From assembly GCA_027886175.1 (NCBI GenBank), contig JAJNNQ010000023.1, positions 131,501 to 195,500 of the forward strand: DNA of 64,000 nt, given 5' to 3'. Positions within the stretch are counted from its first letter, which is position 1. Each line of letters starts with the position of its first letter. Under the pieces are notes generated by a model. It was not told the DNA's origin, did no database searches, and saw only the letters and a list, made by a program, of their open reading frames with translations. A program made the translations under genes and the position numbers. Positions 14,001 through 26,995 of this stretch are shown piece by piece. This DNA comes from Phylloscopus collybita (Eukaryota; Chordata; Aves; Passeriformes; Phylloscopidae).

Positions 14001-16537
14001 AGAGCTAATGCACCTGTCTGGACCAAGAGAATTAACTAGATAAAAACTGGGAGCTTGGGGAAGCATCCTTTGAGCCCCTTTCTTGTGCTGGAGGTTTCGC
14101 TGTTGGCACATCTTCCAGATCATCACAAAGTGATGCTGTGGTCTGAGGAACCCTGCTCCCTGGCAGAGCTCGGAGCTGCCATCTCGTCCATCCCCCAGGG
14201 TATCCCTGGTGCCTCCTCCGCAGGCGCCGTGGCTGCTGCTTGGAGAGACCCAAATGATTGATGGTGCCACCTAATTTTAAATTGCAATTGAAGCTTTATT
14301 AGTCTCTGATCGCTAATCAGAATGTAAGTTGTTATTTGTTGGCTATTATTACTCATTTCACTTTGTCCATATTAGTTACAGGCGTAATGTGGTTGGTGCT
14401 CTGCTTTGCCAATACATGGCATTCCCAAGGGATCCTCTTCACTAAAATCTAGATTTCTCTTTACAGCTTGACAGGTTGCTGTTGCAGCCATAGAATGCTT
14501 TTTAATACTTTGTAGTTCTCAATGCAAAGAAACTTCACGTTGTTTTTGTAAGTGAGGGTGACATAAATGTTGAAGTGCCTCCTGTTACTTGATATTTAAT
14601 TATGAAAGCATCCGCTGGAAAAATAGTATGAGCCTGGTGTAATCAGCATGGGGGCAGACCTGCTAATCTTTTCATTTGGTCTAGACATCAAGGATGCTTT
14701 GTAGTAGTCTGGCTGTAGCCTGATAATCTAAGACCTTCTGGACTAGAAGTTTTGGGACTCTTTATGAAGGGAAAAATTCCTCCATAAAACCCCTTAGGTT
14801 TGCGTATTCCTCAGGCTGATAAATGCCTGTTTGATTAGTTCATGGAAAAGGTATTTGGATGAACCTGACCATGGAGGCAGCTTGGCTCTGTGTTAGTGCC
14901 TTGATGTCTGGGAGAGCAGCAGCCCCTGGGTGTCAGGACAAGGGTGCTGTTCCTGCTTCTCATGTCTCTTTGAACTCAGATAATTCTGATTAAACAGCAT
15001 TTCCATGTTACTTAGAAAATATTTTTGTCATTAGTTGCATTCCTAAAGAGATCCACAATTCCTGGCAATCTTTTGGGAGTGACAGATGCGTTTCCTTGCT
15101 CTTTTCTCCTCTTTCTGTTGTTAAATAGCAACAGTTCTTCTTGTTACCTATTTCAACAAATTAAAGATTATTAATTTCTAAATAAACACCAAAAATAATT
15201 GCTAACAGTCTGTTTTCCAAAACATATCCACGTATTTACTTCTTATGTATCACAGTCCAGTTTTAATCTGTAACATTGTTTATGTCGGACATCTGCATGT
15301 TTAATTAAGGAATGGATGGGAGGACAGCAGCCAGAACCTCCGTCACCTGTAAGATGCATTGGTAATGTCATTCAGGGTCAAAAAGAAAGAAATTCTGTCT
15401 CAACAGTGGCCAAAACTGAATGCCTGAGGAGTATCAGAACGTAAATGCGGTCTTTTGTTTTTTATGAGTATTTTAGTTCTTTGCATGGAAAAATTTAGAT
15501 TTTATCTAGCCTGGAAGAATTCCAGTGCTGTCAAAAGAAAAAACTTGCTGTCTGAATAAAACCACTGTCTGGTCTGGCACAGCACTGGGAAGCGCTGGTG
15601 TGGCTCCTCCTTGGGGAAGTGGTGATGATGTGAGTGCTGGGCTGGGTGAAGCACCATGTGCCTGAACCTGCCTTTGCTGGGGCAGGAGCAGCTCCCAGTG
15701 TGCCCGTGCCAGTTTGACGGGTAAAGATCTTTGTCTTTCTGGAAGAGGGGCTCAAGAAAGGCTTGGAGTAAGGAGCTTTGTTTGTGGATGCATTAACTGT
15801 GTGCTAAATAGAAAGGACTTGGTGGTGGTAAATGTATAATATTATTAGTCTTTGGCAGCTGGCCGGAAAGCAGCATTCCTTCCCATGGAGGTTCTTTCTC
15901 CAATGTGGATCACATGAGTTGAAGCCTGTCTGTGGTATCCAGCTTTCATTTCCCCTGAAGCCATGGCTGACCTCTGTGAGGCCTTGGGAATACACTAGTT
16001 AGGTGGCTCACAAAGTCAGCAGTTTTCAAGATGGAACAGCTTATAAGGGCCTCCTTTTGTTTTTATTATTCTATCTTCTTAGCAAAATATGATTTTAATG
16101 AGAGGAGCCAGGCTCATCGGTGGTCACCTGATCTGTTTCTCATTTACTAAATTAGGAGATTCATGTCTTTTCTCCCATTTCAAGCTTTGGGCATCTGGTG
16201 CATTGAAAATATGAGATTAAATGAGCTGTTTTTTCATGCATTGGTACTAGAAAACTTGATTCAAAGAGGAGGACAAGAATTTTCTCGTAGGCCATGTTTA
16301 AAGTCAGATTGGGTTGTGACATTAAATAACACCATATGGTGTGTTCACTCCTTCCTGCTCCAACTGGAGGCTCAGAGCAGTTCCAGTAGCATTTTCCAAG
16401 AGTTGATTAATTTTTGGGGTGGGTTATAGGTTCTGGCAAGGTAGATGAACCTGGGAAAAACCTTAGTGTTTGTCTTTTATAGACCCGAAGTGCAACATTT
16501 GCAAGGACAATTTGTATTAATATAAAACTGGGATCTG

Positions 16538-16910
16538 GGAGCTGGGGGGGCTCAGCCTGGAGAAAAGGAGACTTGGGGGGACCTTCTGGCTCTGCACAAC
16601 TCCCTGACGGGAGGGTGCAGCCAGGTCAGGGTCGGGCTCTGCTCCCAGGGAGCAGGGACAGGAGGAGAGGAAATGGCCTCAGTTGGTGCCAGGGGAGGCT
16701 CAGGCTGGGCATTGGGGAAAATGTCTTCTTTGAAAGGCTTGTCAGGCATTGGAAGGGGCTGCCCAGGGAAGGTGATGGAGTGGGAGTGTTCAGGAAACCT
16801 GTGGATTGACACTTGAGAATGTGATTTAATAGTGAACAGTGGTGGTGGCGGAGGTTGGACTGGATGATCCTAAAGATCTTTTCCAACTGTAACAATTCCA
16901 TGATTTCCAT
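16538..16910 (+). mobile_element. CR1 LINE fragment, sense orientation
   Basis: This is a 5'-truncated avian CR1 copy. It starts in the familiar stretch 'ctcagcctggagaaaaggag' and keeps the 'gggctgcccagggaag' block. It ends in 'ggttggactggatgatcc' followed by a decayed ATTCTATG-type tail (attccatgatttccatg). The inserted copy is diverged, with internal small deletions. It sits about 330 bp upstream of COX10 exon 5, in the same orientation as the gene. The overlapping open frames on both strands are by-products of the repeat. Confidence 0.9.
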
Positions 16911-17240
16911 GTGTGTATGCATATGTAATTGTGTATGTCTAAAAGATGTGTCAGACTGGTTGAGGAAAGAACTTGGAATCAAACTGTACTTCAGATGATG
17001 AACTTTTGGGGTCTTATGCAAACTAATTTTGTCCTCTGGGTGGTTTTCTTTCTAAGGGGATGCCGAAAGCGTCAATGCAGACTATCAAAGCTCCATAAAA
17101 CCCGTTTACCATTTTCGTTGTATCCTTGAACCTTCAAAGAAATTAAAGCACCTGCAGATGCAGACAGGACATTCTATGCATGGCATGTTTTAAGGTGTCC
17201 TTTCATTCTGATTCTTCCTTTCTTTTTTTTTTAATTACAG

Positions 17241-17311
17241 TTCTTTGAGGTTCCGTTTGACTCAAATATGAACAGGACTAAAAACAGACCACTGGTGCGA
17301 GGACAGATCAG
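17241..17311 (+). CDS. COX10: COX10 exon 5: protoheme IX farnesyltransferase (partial)
   Basis: This 71-bp exon encodes 23 codons plus two bases (FFEVPFDSNMNRTKNRPLVR, then GQI and the first two bases of a Ser codon). It is flanked by a T-rich acceptor (ttaattacag) and a strong donor (ag|gtaagg). It matches human COX10 from about residue 209 to 231 with essentially no change. COX10 is a UbiA-family prenyltransferase of the inner mitochondrial membrane. It transfers a farnesyl group to heme B to give heme O, the precursor of the heme A of cytochrome c oxidase. This exon carries the conserved loop after the first aspartate-rich substrate-binding motif, including the Asp in PFDS and the NRPLVRG signature. 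The Pro corresponding to human P225 is kept. The exon begins at a codon boundary (phase 0) and ends in phase 2, which fits the next exon exactly. It lies too far from a start codon to be a gene by itself. Confidence 0.96.
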
Positions 17312-20300
17312 GTAAGGCAATGCACACCTACTCTGGCCAAGGAGTAATAAACCTTTTATCTATTTCCAAGTTTCTCTCCCTCTTTAGATGATGAAAAGTA
17401 GCACTTTGAGACAAAACACTTAAGAAAGAAATGCACCTCTGTGTTCCTTGCTATTTTGTTATGTTTATAACTCTCACATGAAGAGTTTGGGCACTCAGAG
17501 CTGTAAAATACTGAATTTCTCAACACAGTAGAATTTCTGTTCATATTGCATATTTCTTCATGTGTGGTGACTCTGTGCATGGTGTGGCAGCATGCAGTTA
17601 TGTTCCAATGAACTTTTGTTTTGTGATAATAAATCTTAAAAATTTCCCATTTAAGAACAAACACAAAAATGTGTGCTGCTTCTACATGTTTAGCTGGTTG
17701 AAAACTCACAATGGTGGTGTCTTAGAAAATTAATTTAAAAATTTGTCATCATAAAGGTTGTCATCATCTAGAGTTAAATTCCTCCCTTCACCAAAAAATT
17801 CCTGCATTAGCATAGGAATTTCCTTAAAATAAAAGTCCTCAATTCTCTCTGTTTTCTTGATTGTGTATCAGTTCATTTTCTCAAATGTTGTTTGGCAACT
17901 AAAAAAGCAAAGTGGAAAAGAACATCAGTGAAAATCCTCTAACTTATTTGCAAACTGAAACTGAAGGCCCAATTCATAAATCATTCAACAAACAGTTTTA
18001 GTATTGCATTTCCATGATTTGTGCCAAAGAGTATTTATAACAAAATTGTATTTTCTCTTAGGCTTCTGTGAACAGTTGGTCCTATTTATTTCTATGTTTT
18101 ATCCATCACCTTTGGAGGACTGAAAAAAACATGAGAGATGAAATTACAAGAAAATTGAGGCAAAATAGTCAAGTAAACCTTGGGGGTAAATTCACTCTTG
18201 TGGTAAATAGTTAGAGTGCTTCAATAAACTTGTTCTGATTTGTTCTCAAAGGTGGTGCTAATTGCAGATTCCTGAGTTAATTCTACTTAAATACATATTT
18301 TAGGGACCACTGCAGTGAGGGCATCTGTTGGATATACAGTAAGTCAGGCTCAGTTTTATGGTTCAGGGGACCTGCATTTCTGTCTCCCTTGCCTGTGGTC
18401 CTTAGGCCCTGGGAGAAGGAACTTATTAGGAAGAAAAATGATGGGGGGGATTTTCTTTGCATTATTGTTATTTTATTTTTATCGTAGTCTGCTAGCATGG
18501 CTTGCAGTGCTTCTGGAGTCAAAAATATAACTAAGAAAGTTTCTGTCAACTTCTGATTCAGAGAAAGTAGTTTATTTTGTTTCCAGTGTCCTTAAATGAA
18601 CTTCACTGTCATCTGAATGCACCACAGATTGGCAAAACCACATTTCATGTATTTTCCTATTTTATATTTCCTTTCACCACAAAATGGTAATGTTGGGGAC
18701 ATTGGGCAATCACTCATCAGTCTATCTACCTGCGTGTCAACAGCTAATTTAAAGTTCCTTGAAGTGTCCCCTTTAGAGCTCAGTCCCTGCTTAGCTGGTG
18801 GCTTTGCTCCCTTGGGCGGTCATTTCAGACAGGTTTCGTTCTACTTAAGTTAAAACAAATAAAGCAAAAACTCCATAAATCTACAGTTCTTCAAGAATAA
18901 CCATTTTTAAGAGATCAGATGCTCATTCCCTGCAGGGGAATATTCTGATGCTTTGTTTAGAGAATACCTCTTTTTAAAGGGACTGCCCTGAGATGTTTTT
19001 GAATGATAAAAATGTTTCTTTTTTCAGTGGGAGGCTTTCCTCTTGTTTAAACAGGGCACAATTCAAAGCAGACACCATCACGGCAGCCTTTTCCAGAATT
19101 TCTTATCCTGCTTGTATTCAGGCTTTATTATTTAAAAACAAGTAAATTCATTCCTTCCCCAACACTACCCTCCTGCCTTCATTTTTTTTTTCCACCCTGT
19201 GTTTTCCAGGAGCTGTCATTGACTGTGTTTGGTAAACGAGAAATTTAAAAGGCATCTTCATATTTTTGACATGTACAATTGCTTGTAAAAATGTACTTCT
19301 TGCCTTTTGAACAGCGGGGTATTTTTTAATTTTTTTTCTGGCATGGCCATGTCACAGAGAGATGTGGGGGGCGAAACCTTGGGGCTAAAACATAGTTAAT
19401 TGAGAATAAAAGCCACATCAAAGGATGGTCTAATGTAATGATATGATGCTTACTGTGTCTCTTTCCCAAAGGGGATATGGATGACAGTACTTATATTTCA
19501 ATTATCTATTCACTGCCTGCATGGGATGTTGATTAAATGGTTCTAAGGTATTAGAGGTCTTTCACAGAATGCACAGAAATATGGTGATACTGCACATTAT
19601 CCTCAGATCAAAATATGTTAGGAGGAAATTATATGGCTCTAACTACATATATATTTTGTTTCTTAGGGCAGTAAAGAGGGTTGTTTTATTAACTCCACAT
19701 TTAAATTTGTTTCAGTTGAAATGAAGCAATCGCTGGTTCTCCAGCTCATTCCTGCCCAGGCCTCATTATGTCACAGCTCAACACAGACATTCCTTTGTAG
19801 GCAGCTCTGTTTGGTAAATATAAATCCTGCAGAAACACTTGACCCCTCATGCCTTGCTGCTTTTCAGCTCAGCCTATGGGTCTTTACCCCCAAATTATTT
19901 ATCTGAATCTTTAATTGTATGCAGGACAGTTGATAAATTGGAGTACATTGTGCCTTGCCCCACATTAGGAAACATCCCACATGCTCATGTGTAAAGCTGG
20001 AGTCACGGTGCATTTGGCTAAATAGCTGCTCCATCTGCTTGTGGAGAACACTGCAGAGAAGTGATACGGGTTCCTAATGGAGTTGTCTTATCCTCTCATG
20101 TCAGCTCCTCGCCGGGGGCAGGGCAGGGGGGGTGTGTAGAGCCACAGGAGCTGGAGGGAACTGAGCCATTGTGAACTAATCCTGCCATCTTTGTGTCTAA
20201 TATGAATGGGCCTCTTGGACATTGATTACAGCCATTGCCTCTTTTCTTCTTTAATTGACTAGTGATGAGTCATTTTCTCCAAAGGTGATGTTAAAGTGAG

Positions 20301-21892
20301 TTTTTACAAACATTATTTAAGCTCCAAGCCCAAGATCCTTTCCCAGTCTCCTGATGGCTCTTCTTCCCATGTCTGTCAAACATTTCACGTTTGTGTTTGT
20401 AAATTCTGGCTTAATGCAATCAAACCCCCAACACTTTGTTCCCTATGTTAATATTGAACTTTACCTGGTTTAACCACTACAGTGTCATCATCCACCCTGT
20501 GCCAAGTGGTGTAGGAATGTATGCATGAGTGTAGGCAGAAATCTCCATGAATGTCCTTTCCCCTTCATGACCTATGTGGGTTTCTGCAGCCACAGAAACC
20601 ATCAAAGGGGTAGTACTTGGACTTCTGTTTGTATAACCTCTCATTGCTGTTGGAAAAAGGTGAAACCTTCAGACTGATGCTTTTATTTGAATTTGTCATT
20701 GGCTTCAGAAGCCTTAAAAACTTATTGCTGACCTGGAAAAAATCAGAGAAATGAAGAGGGGGCTTCATCCAGCAGCTTTGAACTGATGAGTATTCTGGGG
20801 GCATTTTTAGTATCTAGAGATTCCAGAAATAATAAGCAACTTATGATGTTTCCTCCTGAAATCTGATTTTAATTATGGTTTTGGAACAGCACTGGACTTC
20901 TATCTCAGCTTGTGATGGTGAAATGTAGTTGCAAATGAGGATCACACTTTTGTTTTTTGTCTGCCAAAATACCTTCTCTTGAGCTCCTGCTATTCTCAGC
21001 CCATCTGTGCAGGAACCTGGTTCAGGCTGTCCCTCTTCTTGTTACAACTAATTGTTTTGACACTACATGCAGATATAATTTGGGCCCAGAGAAGCAATAT
21101 TGAAATTAATCTGAGCCGTCAGTCTCACCTCTATTGTCTCAACATTGTTTACCTGCCACTGTGGAAGATGCTGATGTCAGGTATAATTTAGTACCATTTC
21201 TGTCGGTGAGAGAGGGGAAGAAGCACAGTGGTCTTGCTGAACCTGTATCTTGGATGACACAGAAAACTCACCAAAAATCAAACCCAGTTTTTCTCATCAA
21301 AAAGTAGGTACATTGTAGTTTATTTAAAGAGCAGAATCTGTGCAGAATATTTGCTGTTACTAAAATCCCACACAGAGGAACACAAGGGTATGTATTTGGC
21401 TTCATTTGGAAATGGAAATTACTCTAAATAAAGTTTCTTTTTCTACCCTCCTTGTCCCACAAGCCCATGCCTGGATTCTTCCTTCACCATCCCTGCTCTG
21501 CTTATTTTAAAGCATCACCCTGCGTTTGGCAGAACGGATCCATGGTCTTGAGGCCGGAGGGACAGTTGTCAATACTAATGAGATCTAATACAGAGTAATC
21601 AACTGGGAATTTAAATGTTCCAATCCACTAAGGTACTCCAGACATGCTGCAGCTAAACAAAAAAGAATCGCGTCCATTGCAGAGCTGTAGCAAGATTGTC
21701 TTAACATTGTGGAAAGGCTTTTGTTAGGATAGGGGCTCAAACAGGAAAATTTAGAATGGCTGAGTAAAACAATAACAAAAATTCAATTTTCAATTTTTCA
21801 ATTCAGTTTTGAGGGGGAGATCAAAGGAAGGGGACAACAGCCATTCTCTAAGGCCAGCTCCTGCTCAGCGTGTGCCACATGTCTCCCCACAG
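17312..21892 (+). other. COX10: COX10 intron 5
   Basis: This phase-2 intron of about 4.6 kb runs from GT (17312) to AG (21892). It is AT-rich and I recognise no transposon or RNA gene in it. The open frames inside are short and have no family resemblance. Confidence 0.9.
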
Positions 21893-22125
21893 CCCCCTGC
21901 TCGCTGTCTGCTTTGCTGCCTCCTGCGGAATCCCGGGAATTGCCCTGCTCACTCTGGGAGTGAACCCTCTCACTGGGGCTCTGGGAGCCTTCAACATCTT
22001 CCTCTACACGTGCTGTTACACACCCCTGAAGAGAATGAGCATTGCCAACACGTGGGTGGGAGCTGTTGTTGGGGCCATTCCCCCTGTGATGGGCTGGACT
22101 GCAGCTACTGGGAGTCTGGATGCTG
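21893..22125 (+). CDS. COX10: COX10 exon 6: protoheme IX farnesyltransferase (partial)
   Basis: This 233-bp exon completes the split Ser codon, then encodes 77 residues and the first base of a Gly codon. It corresponds to human COX10 from about residue 232 to 310. The translation runs from [15 protein letters not shown] through [20 protein letters not shown] and [20 protein letters not shown] to [12 protein letters not shown]. It contains two hydrophobic membrane segments and the polar connection TPLKR. The block [15 protein letters not shown] is one of the most conserved parts of the CtaB/COX10 subfamily. The acceptor is ctccccacag and the donor is ctg|gtgagt. The reading frame is open in the other phases too (a 106-codon frame overlaps), but only this frame matches the family. 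Phases 2 in and 1 out agree with the neighbouring exons. Confidence 0.97.
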
Positions 22126-22239
22126 GTGAGTATAAAACCCTTTTATCAGGATGAGTGGTTGCCAGGGTAGCTAAAAAACCTACTCAAAAGACAGTAAACT
22201 TTGTTCTTTATTCTTATTGACCTGACCAGGCCATGCTAG

Positions 22240-22353
22240 ACACAGCTTGCAGCAGCCCGATTTAGTTGAAGGTGTCCCTGCCCGTGGTAGAGGGTGGAAA
22301 GAGATGATCATCAAGGTCCCTTCCAACTCAAACCATTCTGTAATCCTGTGGTA
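22240..22353 (+). mobile_element. CR1 LINE 3'-end fragment, sense
   Basis: Only the last 110 bp or so of CR1 remain. They include the block 'aaggtgtccctgcccgtgg', then 'ggtcccttccaactcaaacc' and a tail 'attctgtaatcctgtg' derived from ATTCTATG repeats. The fragment begins about 115 bp after the COX10 exon 6 donor. Confidence 0.85.
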
Positions 22354-23311
22354 AGGCTTTGAAAGCAGCTAATTTTGGTAACATTTGCCTTACATGCCTT
22401 TCAGGGCAAGCCTGAACGGATAAAGCAGCATGTCCTATTGAATATGTGCTTTGACCATCTTAAAAAAAAATCCAGAAGGAAAATAGTATCTTTGGTGGTC
22501 ACATAGGAGAAAATGTTACATAATTACAGGATTCAAATCATATTTGGGATTAAAACCGTGTCCAGTAAGACCCAGCTTGCAAGGAACTTTCAGCTGGAAA
22601 ATTCCCAGATGTGTTTTACTGTATTTCCACAAGCCATAAAATATCCTGGGAAGATTAATTTATTAGCGTATTTCTAAATTACCCACTGCTAAACTCTTAA
22701 GTTATACATGCTGCTTCCCCCCTCCTTGAAAAGCAAATGAAGATTTCTATTTTAGTAACTGTGAACCATTTCTACATCCCATGTAAAACACTGATCTCTT
22801 CAGCAGCTTGACTCTGACACAATCAGGCCTTGTTTTTCCTGCCAGCTAGAAACTGAAGAATCAAAGTGGCTCCACAAACTTATAGTCTGAAGCAACTAAT
22901 GAAGTGCAATTAATAGGTCTATTAAGAATTGGTTTAGTGCACACTCATCTGACAGGGGGCCATATTTGAGGCTTGAATAATATTTTCAACAACAAGGCTT
23001 TTAACTAGAAATTATCAGAATTTGGGCAAAATCTGTTCTTTATGCACTTCCTAATAAAAGTCTCTCTGAGTTGGCTTTGTGTCCACATGTTCCCACACAG
23101 ATCTAAACCAGAGCAAGGATGGAAGGTAGTGTGGGGTTTGGGTTTTTTTCATTGTGTGCTGCTTCTATACAAATATTTGCTCCTCTGAAATTTACTTAGA
23201 CCTAGAAATTATATATGAGAGTATCTATAGTGTCTTGTGTTAAGGAGTGCATAACAGACATCGTTAGCAGCTCTGTACTTTAAAAGAGAAGAGGGAACGT
23301 GACAAAAAGGC

Positions 23312-23778
23312 ATTGAGGGGCTGGAGCATGTCCAGGGAAGGGAACGGAGCTGGGAAAGGGACTGGAGCACCAGGAGCAGCTGAAGGAGCTGGTGCAGGGG
23401 GCTCAGCCTGGAGAAAAGGAGGCTCAGGGGGGACCTTCTAGCTCTGCACAACTTCCTGACAGGAGGGGGCAGCCAGATGGGCGTCAGGCTCTGCTCCCAG
23501 GGAACAAGGGACATGATGAGAGGAAAGAGCCTTGAGCTGTGCCAGGAGAAGTTTGGACTGGATGTTAGAGAAAAAATTTCTTTACAGAAAGGGTGGTCAG
23601 AGATTGGAACAGACTGCCCAGGGAAGTGATGGAATCACCATTCCTGGAAGTGTTCAAAAAATGTGTGGATGCCATACTCAAGGACATGGTTTAATGGTGG
23701 ACATGGCGCTGGTGCTAGGGTGATGGATGGACCTGATCTGAAAGGACATTTCCAACCTTAACAATTCTGTGATTCTAC
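23312..23778 (+). mobile_element. CR1 LINE fragment, sense orientation
   Basis: This is a longer 5'-truncated CR1 copy of about 465 bp. It shows in order 'ctggagcatgtccagggaag', 'ctcagcctggagaaaaggag', 'gactgcccagggaagtgatg' and the tail 'aacaattctgtgattctac'. The internal order equals that of the copy at 16.5 kb, but this one extends further 5'. It is non-coding and has lost the reverse transcriptase region. Confidence 0.92.
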
Positions 23779-25385
23779 AGAATTAATTAAAATCAAAATA
23801 CATATATTTTAAGACCCTTCTAATTCTGGCTGCAGATACTTAAACCTTGACTCTAACATTGTTTGGGGATTAATATGTTGGTTTTGCCACTTTATTGCAG
23901 AGTTGGTGTCTGAGGGGGACTCTCATGTGCTTGTGCTTCACCTGCACAGTTCAGCCTGAGGAGTTGGAGTGCAGAGCTGCATGTCTCCAAAAGCCCTTGC
24001 TGTAGAGGCCAGTGAAAGCCCAGCATGTTAAACTGGCACTGATTGTCCTTAGCTTTAATTTGTCAACTTGCTCTTTGAGACCTATTTCACAAAGAGCAAA
24101 GCTGTCCACTACAGCAGCAGAGAGGGCAGCAGGGAGCCCCACTGGTGCCCAAGTAAGGTCTTCTCTCTAATTTGCAGCTAAAATGTGGTTATTTGTCCCT
24201 ATGCCAATCCCTCTGCTGTGGAGGGAATGATCCCTGGCAATGATGCCATCAGTGGAAGATGATAACTTCAAGCCACCCAAGCAGACTTTGTCAGAACACG
24301 ATAATCTGGTGCATAATTACAGTGTTCTGTGTAGCTAAAACTTTTTGTAATCACCTCCCAGTCTGCATCAGGGAGGCCAGGAGGCTTATTTAATAGAGAA
24401 AGAAATGTTATTGAGCTGATATTGGTGTTTGTAATGAAGCACACCTGGAGGGAGTCCTGAAAACAGGGACTGGAATGTAATATTTTAGTGCATTTCAGTA
24501 TTAAATGAGAACAAAAATTTCCCCAACACAAACCCTACCAACACTTTTACAGAAAAAAGAAATAACTGGAAGAAAAGGATGGCATTTTAGATTATGGTTT
24601 TCAGTGTTAAACATTCTACTTTTGCAAATAAGAGAGTTCAGTCCCTGGCAGCATCATATCCATGCGGAATACAGACGTGCGTCCATACACAACGTGCAGA
24701 CCTGCGTCCCTTCCCCAGCCAGCCTGGTCTCAGTTGTTGAACTCATTAATAATCTGTAATTAGTGTGGAGACTTAACCTAGTTTTAGGTAGAGGTGTGAA
24801 AATGCCTTTGCACCCCATTTTAAAAAAAATTCATTCTACTCGATAACAAAAAGGAATGTGAAGGAAGTGAGGCAGAAAACTAACGAGAAGGAAAGTTCTC
24901 ACCACTGAAGTGGTGAGGTTTTGATTTTACATTTTCCTGTGGATTTTCCCTCCCTCCTTGTAATCTTCTCACAGCAGCCACATTGTACATGCTGCTGGTT
25001 ATAGGGAAAACAATATTTAAGTGTAGCCCTTTTCATTACCATTTGTGGGGAGAGCTAAGTGTTAAATTGTTATGTATAACAGTTAGGACAACTGTGTCTG
25101 CTCCCTTCAGGAGTTCCATCACAGGGATGCTGTGAGATATCTTGTCCTTTGTGAGAGCTGGAGATGGTTCCTTAGAGAGTTCAAGATGGTTCCTCGTTTC
25201 CAGTTCCAGAGCTAATAACAAAGTATCTTAGAGTGGAGGAGCCTTGTTTTAATTTGCCATTTTGTTTATGACTTTTAAAGATTAATACCTTGGCAGTTTC
25301 TTGCACAAGAAATAAATACTGTGTATTTACAGATAGAAATCTGGGACCCTCACATTTCCAGTGATGCAAGCACTTGCTGTAATTT

Positions 25386-25600
25386 ATAGAATAATCATAG
25401 AATTACTTGGGTTCATAAGCAACCTTAAGGACCATCCTGTTCCAACCCCCTGCCATGGGCAGGGACACCTTCCACTAGACCAGGTTGCTCCAAGACTCAT
25501 CCAACCTAGCCTTGGACACTTCCGGTGATGGGGCAGCCACAAGCTGCTCTGGGCAGCCTGTGCCAGGGCCTCACTGCCCTCTGAGAAATTTCTTACACTA
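25386..25600 (-). mobile_element. CR1 LINE 3'-end fragment, antisense
   Basis: Read on the + strand this is the reverse complement of the CR1 3' end. The tail is 'aatcatagaattacttgggt', followed by 'ccaaccccctgccatgggca', 'agaccaggttgctccaagac' and 'gatggggcagccacaagctg'. About 215 bp survive, and the copy is 5'-truncated in the usual CR1 manner. Confidence 0.93.
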
Positions 25601-26492
25601 TACATCTTTGCAGATCTCATGGTACTTCCCAGGAATGTTTGGTTCCATTTCTGCCCCGATAGGTAACTTTAATTATATGCTCTTAAGCCTGATTGAACAT
25701 CCTGCCCCCAACCCTGGATTCTGTGCCAGTGTAATTTAGGGAAAACCTCCCATTTTAAAAGCAAAAGATAAGGTTATCTCTGAGAAGATGTGGAATTCTT
25801 TGTTGTGGGTTTGGGAGGATTGTGTTTTTTTAATGGCAGCTGTTTGAAGCTGATGAAAGATAGGGAATGTTAACATTTCCTCATTGGGGGAGTGAGTGCA
25901 GGTGAGACAGTCAGAAGTGCATGATAAATGTAATTTATCACATGGATATGACTGCCCCATATCTGGGATATTTATGCAGAACTTAACTGCCAGCCTGTGA
26001 TTTGCAGTAACACGTTTGCTTCCTTGAAAGCTGATTTCATTGCTCCTTTGTGGGACTATTTGTTTCTGAAGAGATTTTTTTTCTAGTACATCAAGATAGC
26101 TTCAAATTATTTTACAAGGGAAGGACTAGCAGGAAAATAATGACATTCACTTAAAACCTTAAGTGATAGCAGAGAAACAGGAAGATAGGTCAGACTTGGC
26201 AGTGTCTCCTATTCTTGCCAGATCCCCCTCCTGCATGGGATCCACAAGCAGAAGAGCTCCGGCTCTGCCACAGTGCTGCTGAGCTTGTGCACAGGGATCC
26301 TTAGAAAGAAACAGATCTGTTTATTTTTGTGTGGAAGAGGCACAGCATATACGTGCTTTAAATTACCCTCGCACTGCTGTTCTTTCTCCCCAGACTAATG
26401 TCCATTTAAACTTGTTATTTCTAGTTAACAGAAAACTGAATATGGAGTAAATGTCTCCAAATGCCACAGCCCATTTTTTGCCTTGCATATTT

Positions 26493-26995
26493 TCTAGAAT
26501 CATAGAATGGTTTGGATTGGAAGGGACCTTATAGATTATCCCATTCCAACCCCCTGCCATGGGCAGGGGCACCTTCCATTAGACCAGGTTGCTCCAAGCC
26601 CCATCCATTCTGGTCTTGGACACTTTCAGGGATGGGGCAGCAACAGCTTCTCTGTGCAACCTGTGCCAGGGTCTCACCACCCTCACAGCTAAGAATTTCT
26701 TCCTAATATCAAATCTAAATGTCCCCTCTCTCAGTTTGAAGCCTTTCCCCCGTGTCCTGTCACTACAATTCCTGATGCAGAGTTGTTCTCAGGCTTCCTT
26801 GTAGCCTGTTCAGATCCTGGAAGATTTGTTCTCCATACAACCTTCTCCTTCTCCAGGGTGAGCAGCCCCAGTTCTCTCAGCCTGTCCATATAGGGAAGAT
26901 GCTTCAGTCTCTTTATCAACTTTGTGGGCTTCTTTGGATTTGCTCCAACAGTCCCATGTCCTTCTTACACTGGGGGCCCAAGAACTTTTGTACTT
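26493..26995 (-). mobile_element. CR1 LINE fragment, antisense, about 500 bp
   Basis: This is the best preserved and longest CR1 copy here. The + strand shows 'aatcatagaatggtttggat', 'cccctgccatgggcaggggc', 'aagaatttcttcctaatatc', 'ttctctcagcctgtccatat' and 'tttgctccaacagtcccatg' in the order expected for a reverse-complemented CR1 3' region. It lies 0.9 kb from another antisense CR1 fragment. The two share the same terminal segment, so they are separate insertions and not one interrupted element. The short open frames over it are repeat by-products. Confidence 0.94.

Larger units (their letters stand above)
1..17240 (+). other. COX10: COX10 intron 4, 3' part (no exon seen)
   Basis: This AT-rich stretch precedes the first recognisable COX10 exon and ends in a long pyrimidine tract and AG acceptor at 17239-17240. 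I looked for the exons that should code for the N-terminal half (mitochondrial presequence and first membrane helices) and saw nothing resembling them, so they lie upstream of the window. Open frames here are short, have low-complexity composition and match no family I know. The only recognisable elements are a CR1 fragment near the 3' end, a short AAT run at 12046-12060, an A11 run at 9961-9971 and an inverted repeat at 2005-2026. The exon numbering assumes the seven-exon human structure. Confidence 0.85.

Noticed and set aside
14055..14261. GC-richer patch with an Ala-rich + frame, considered as a missing COX10 exon
   Set aside because: The translation does not match any part of COX10, and no fitting phase or splice sites connect it to exon 5.
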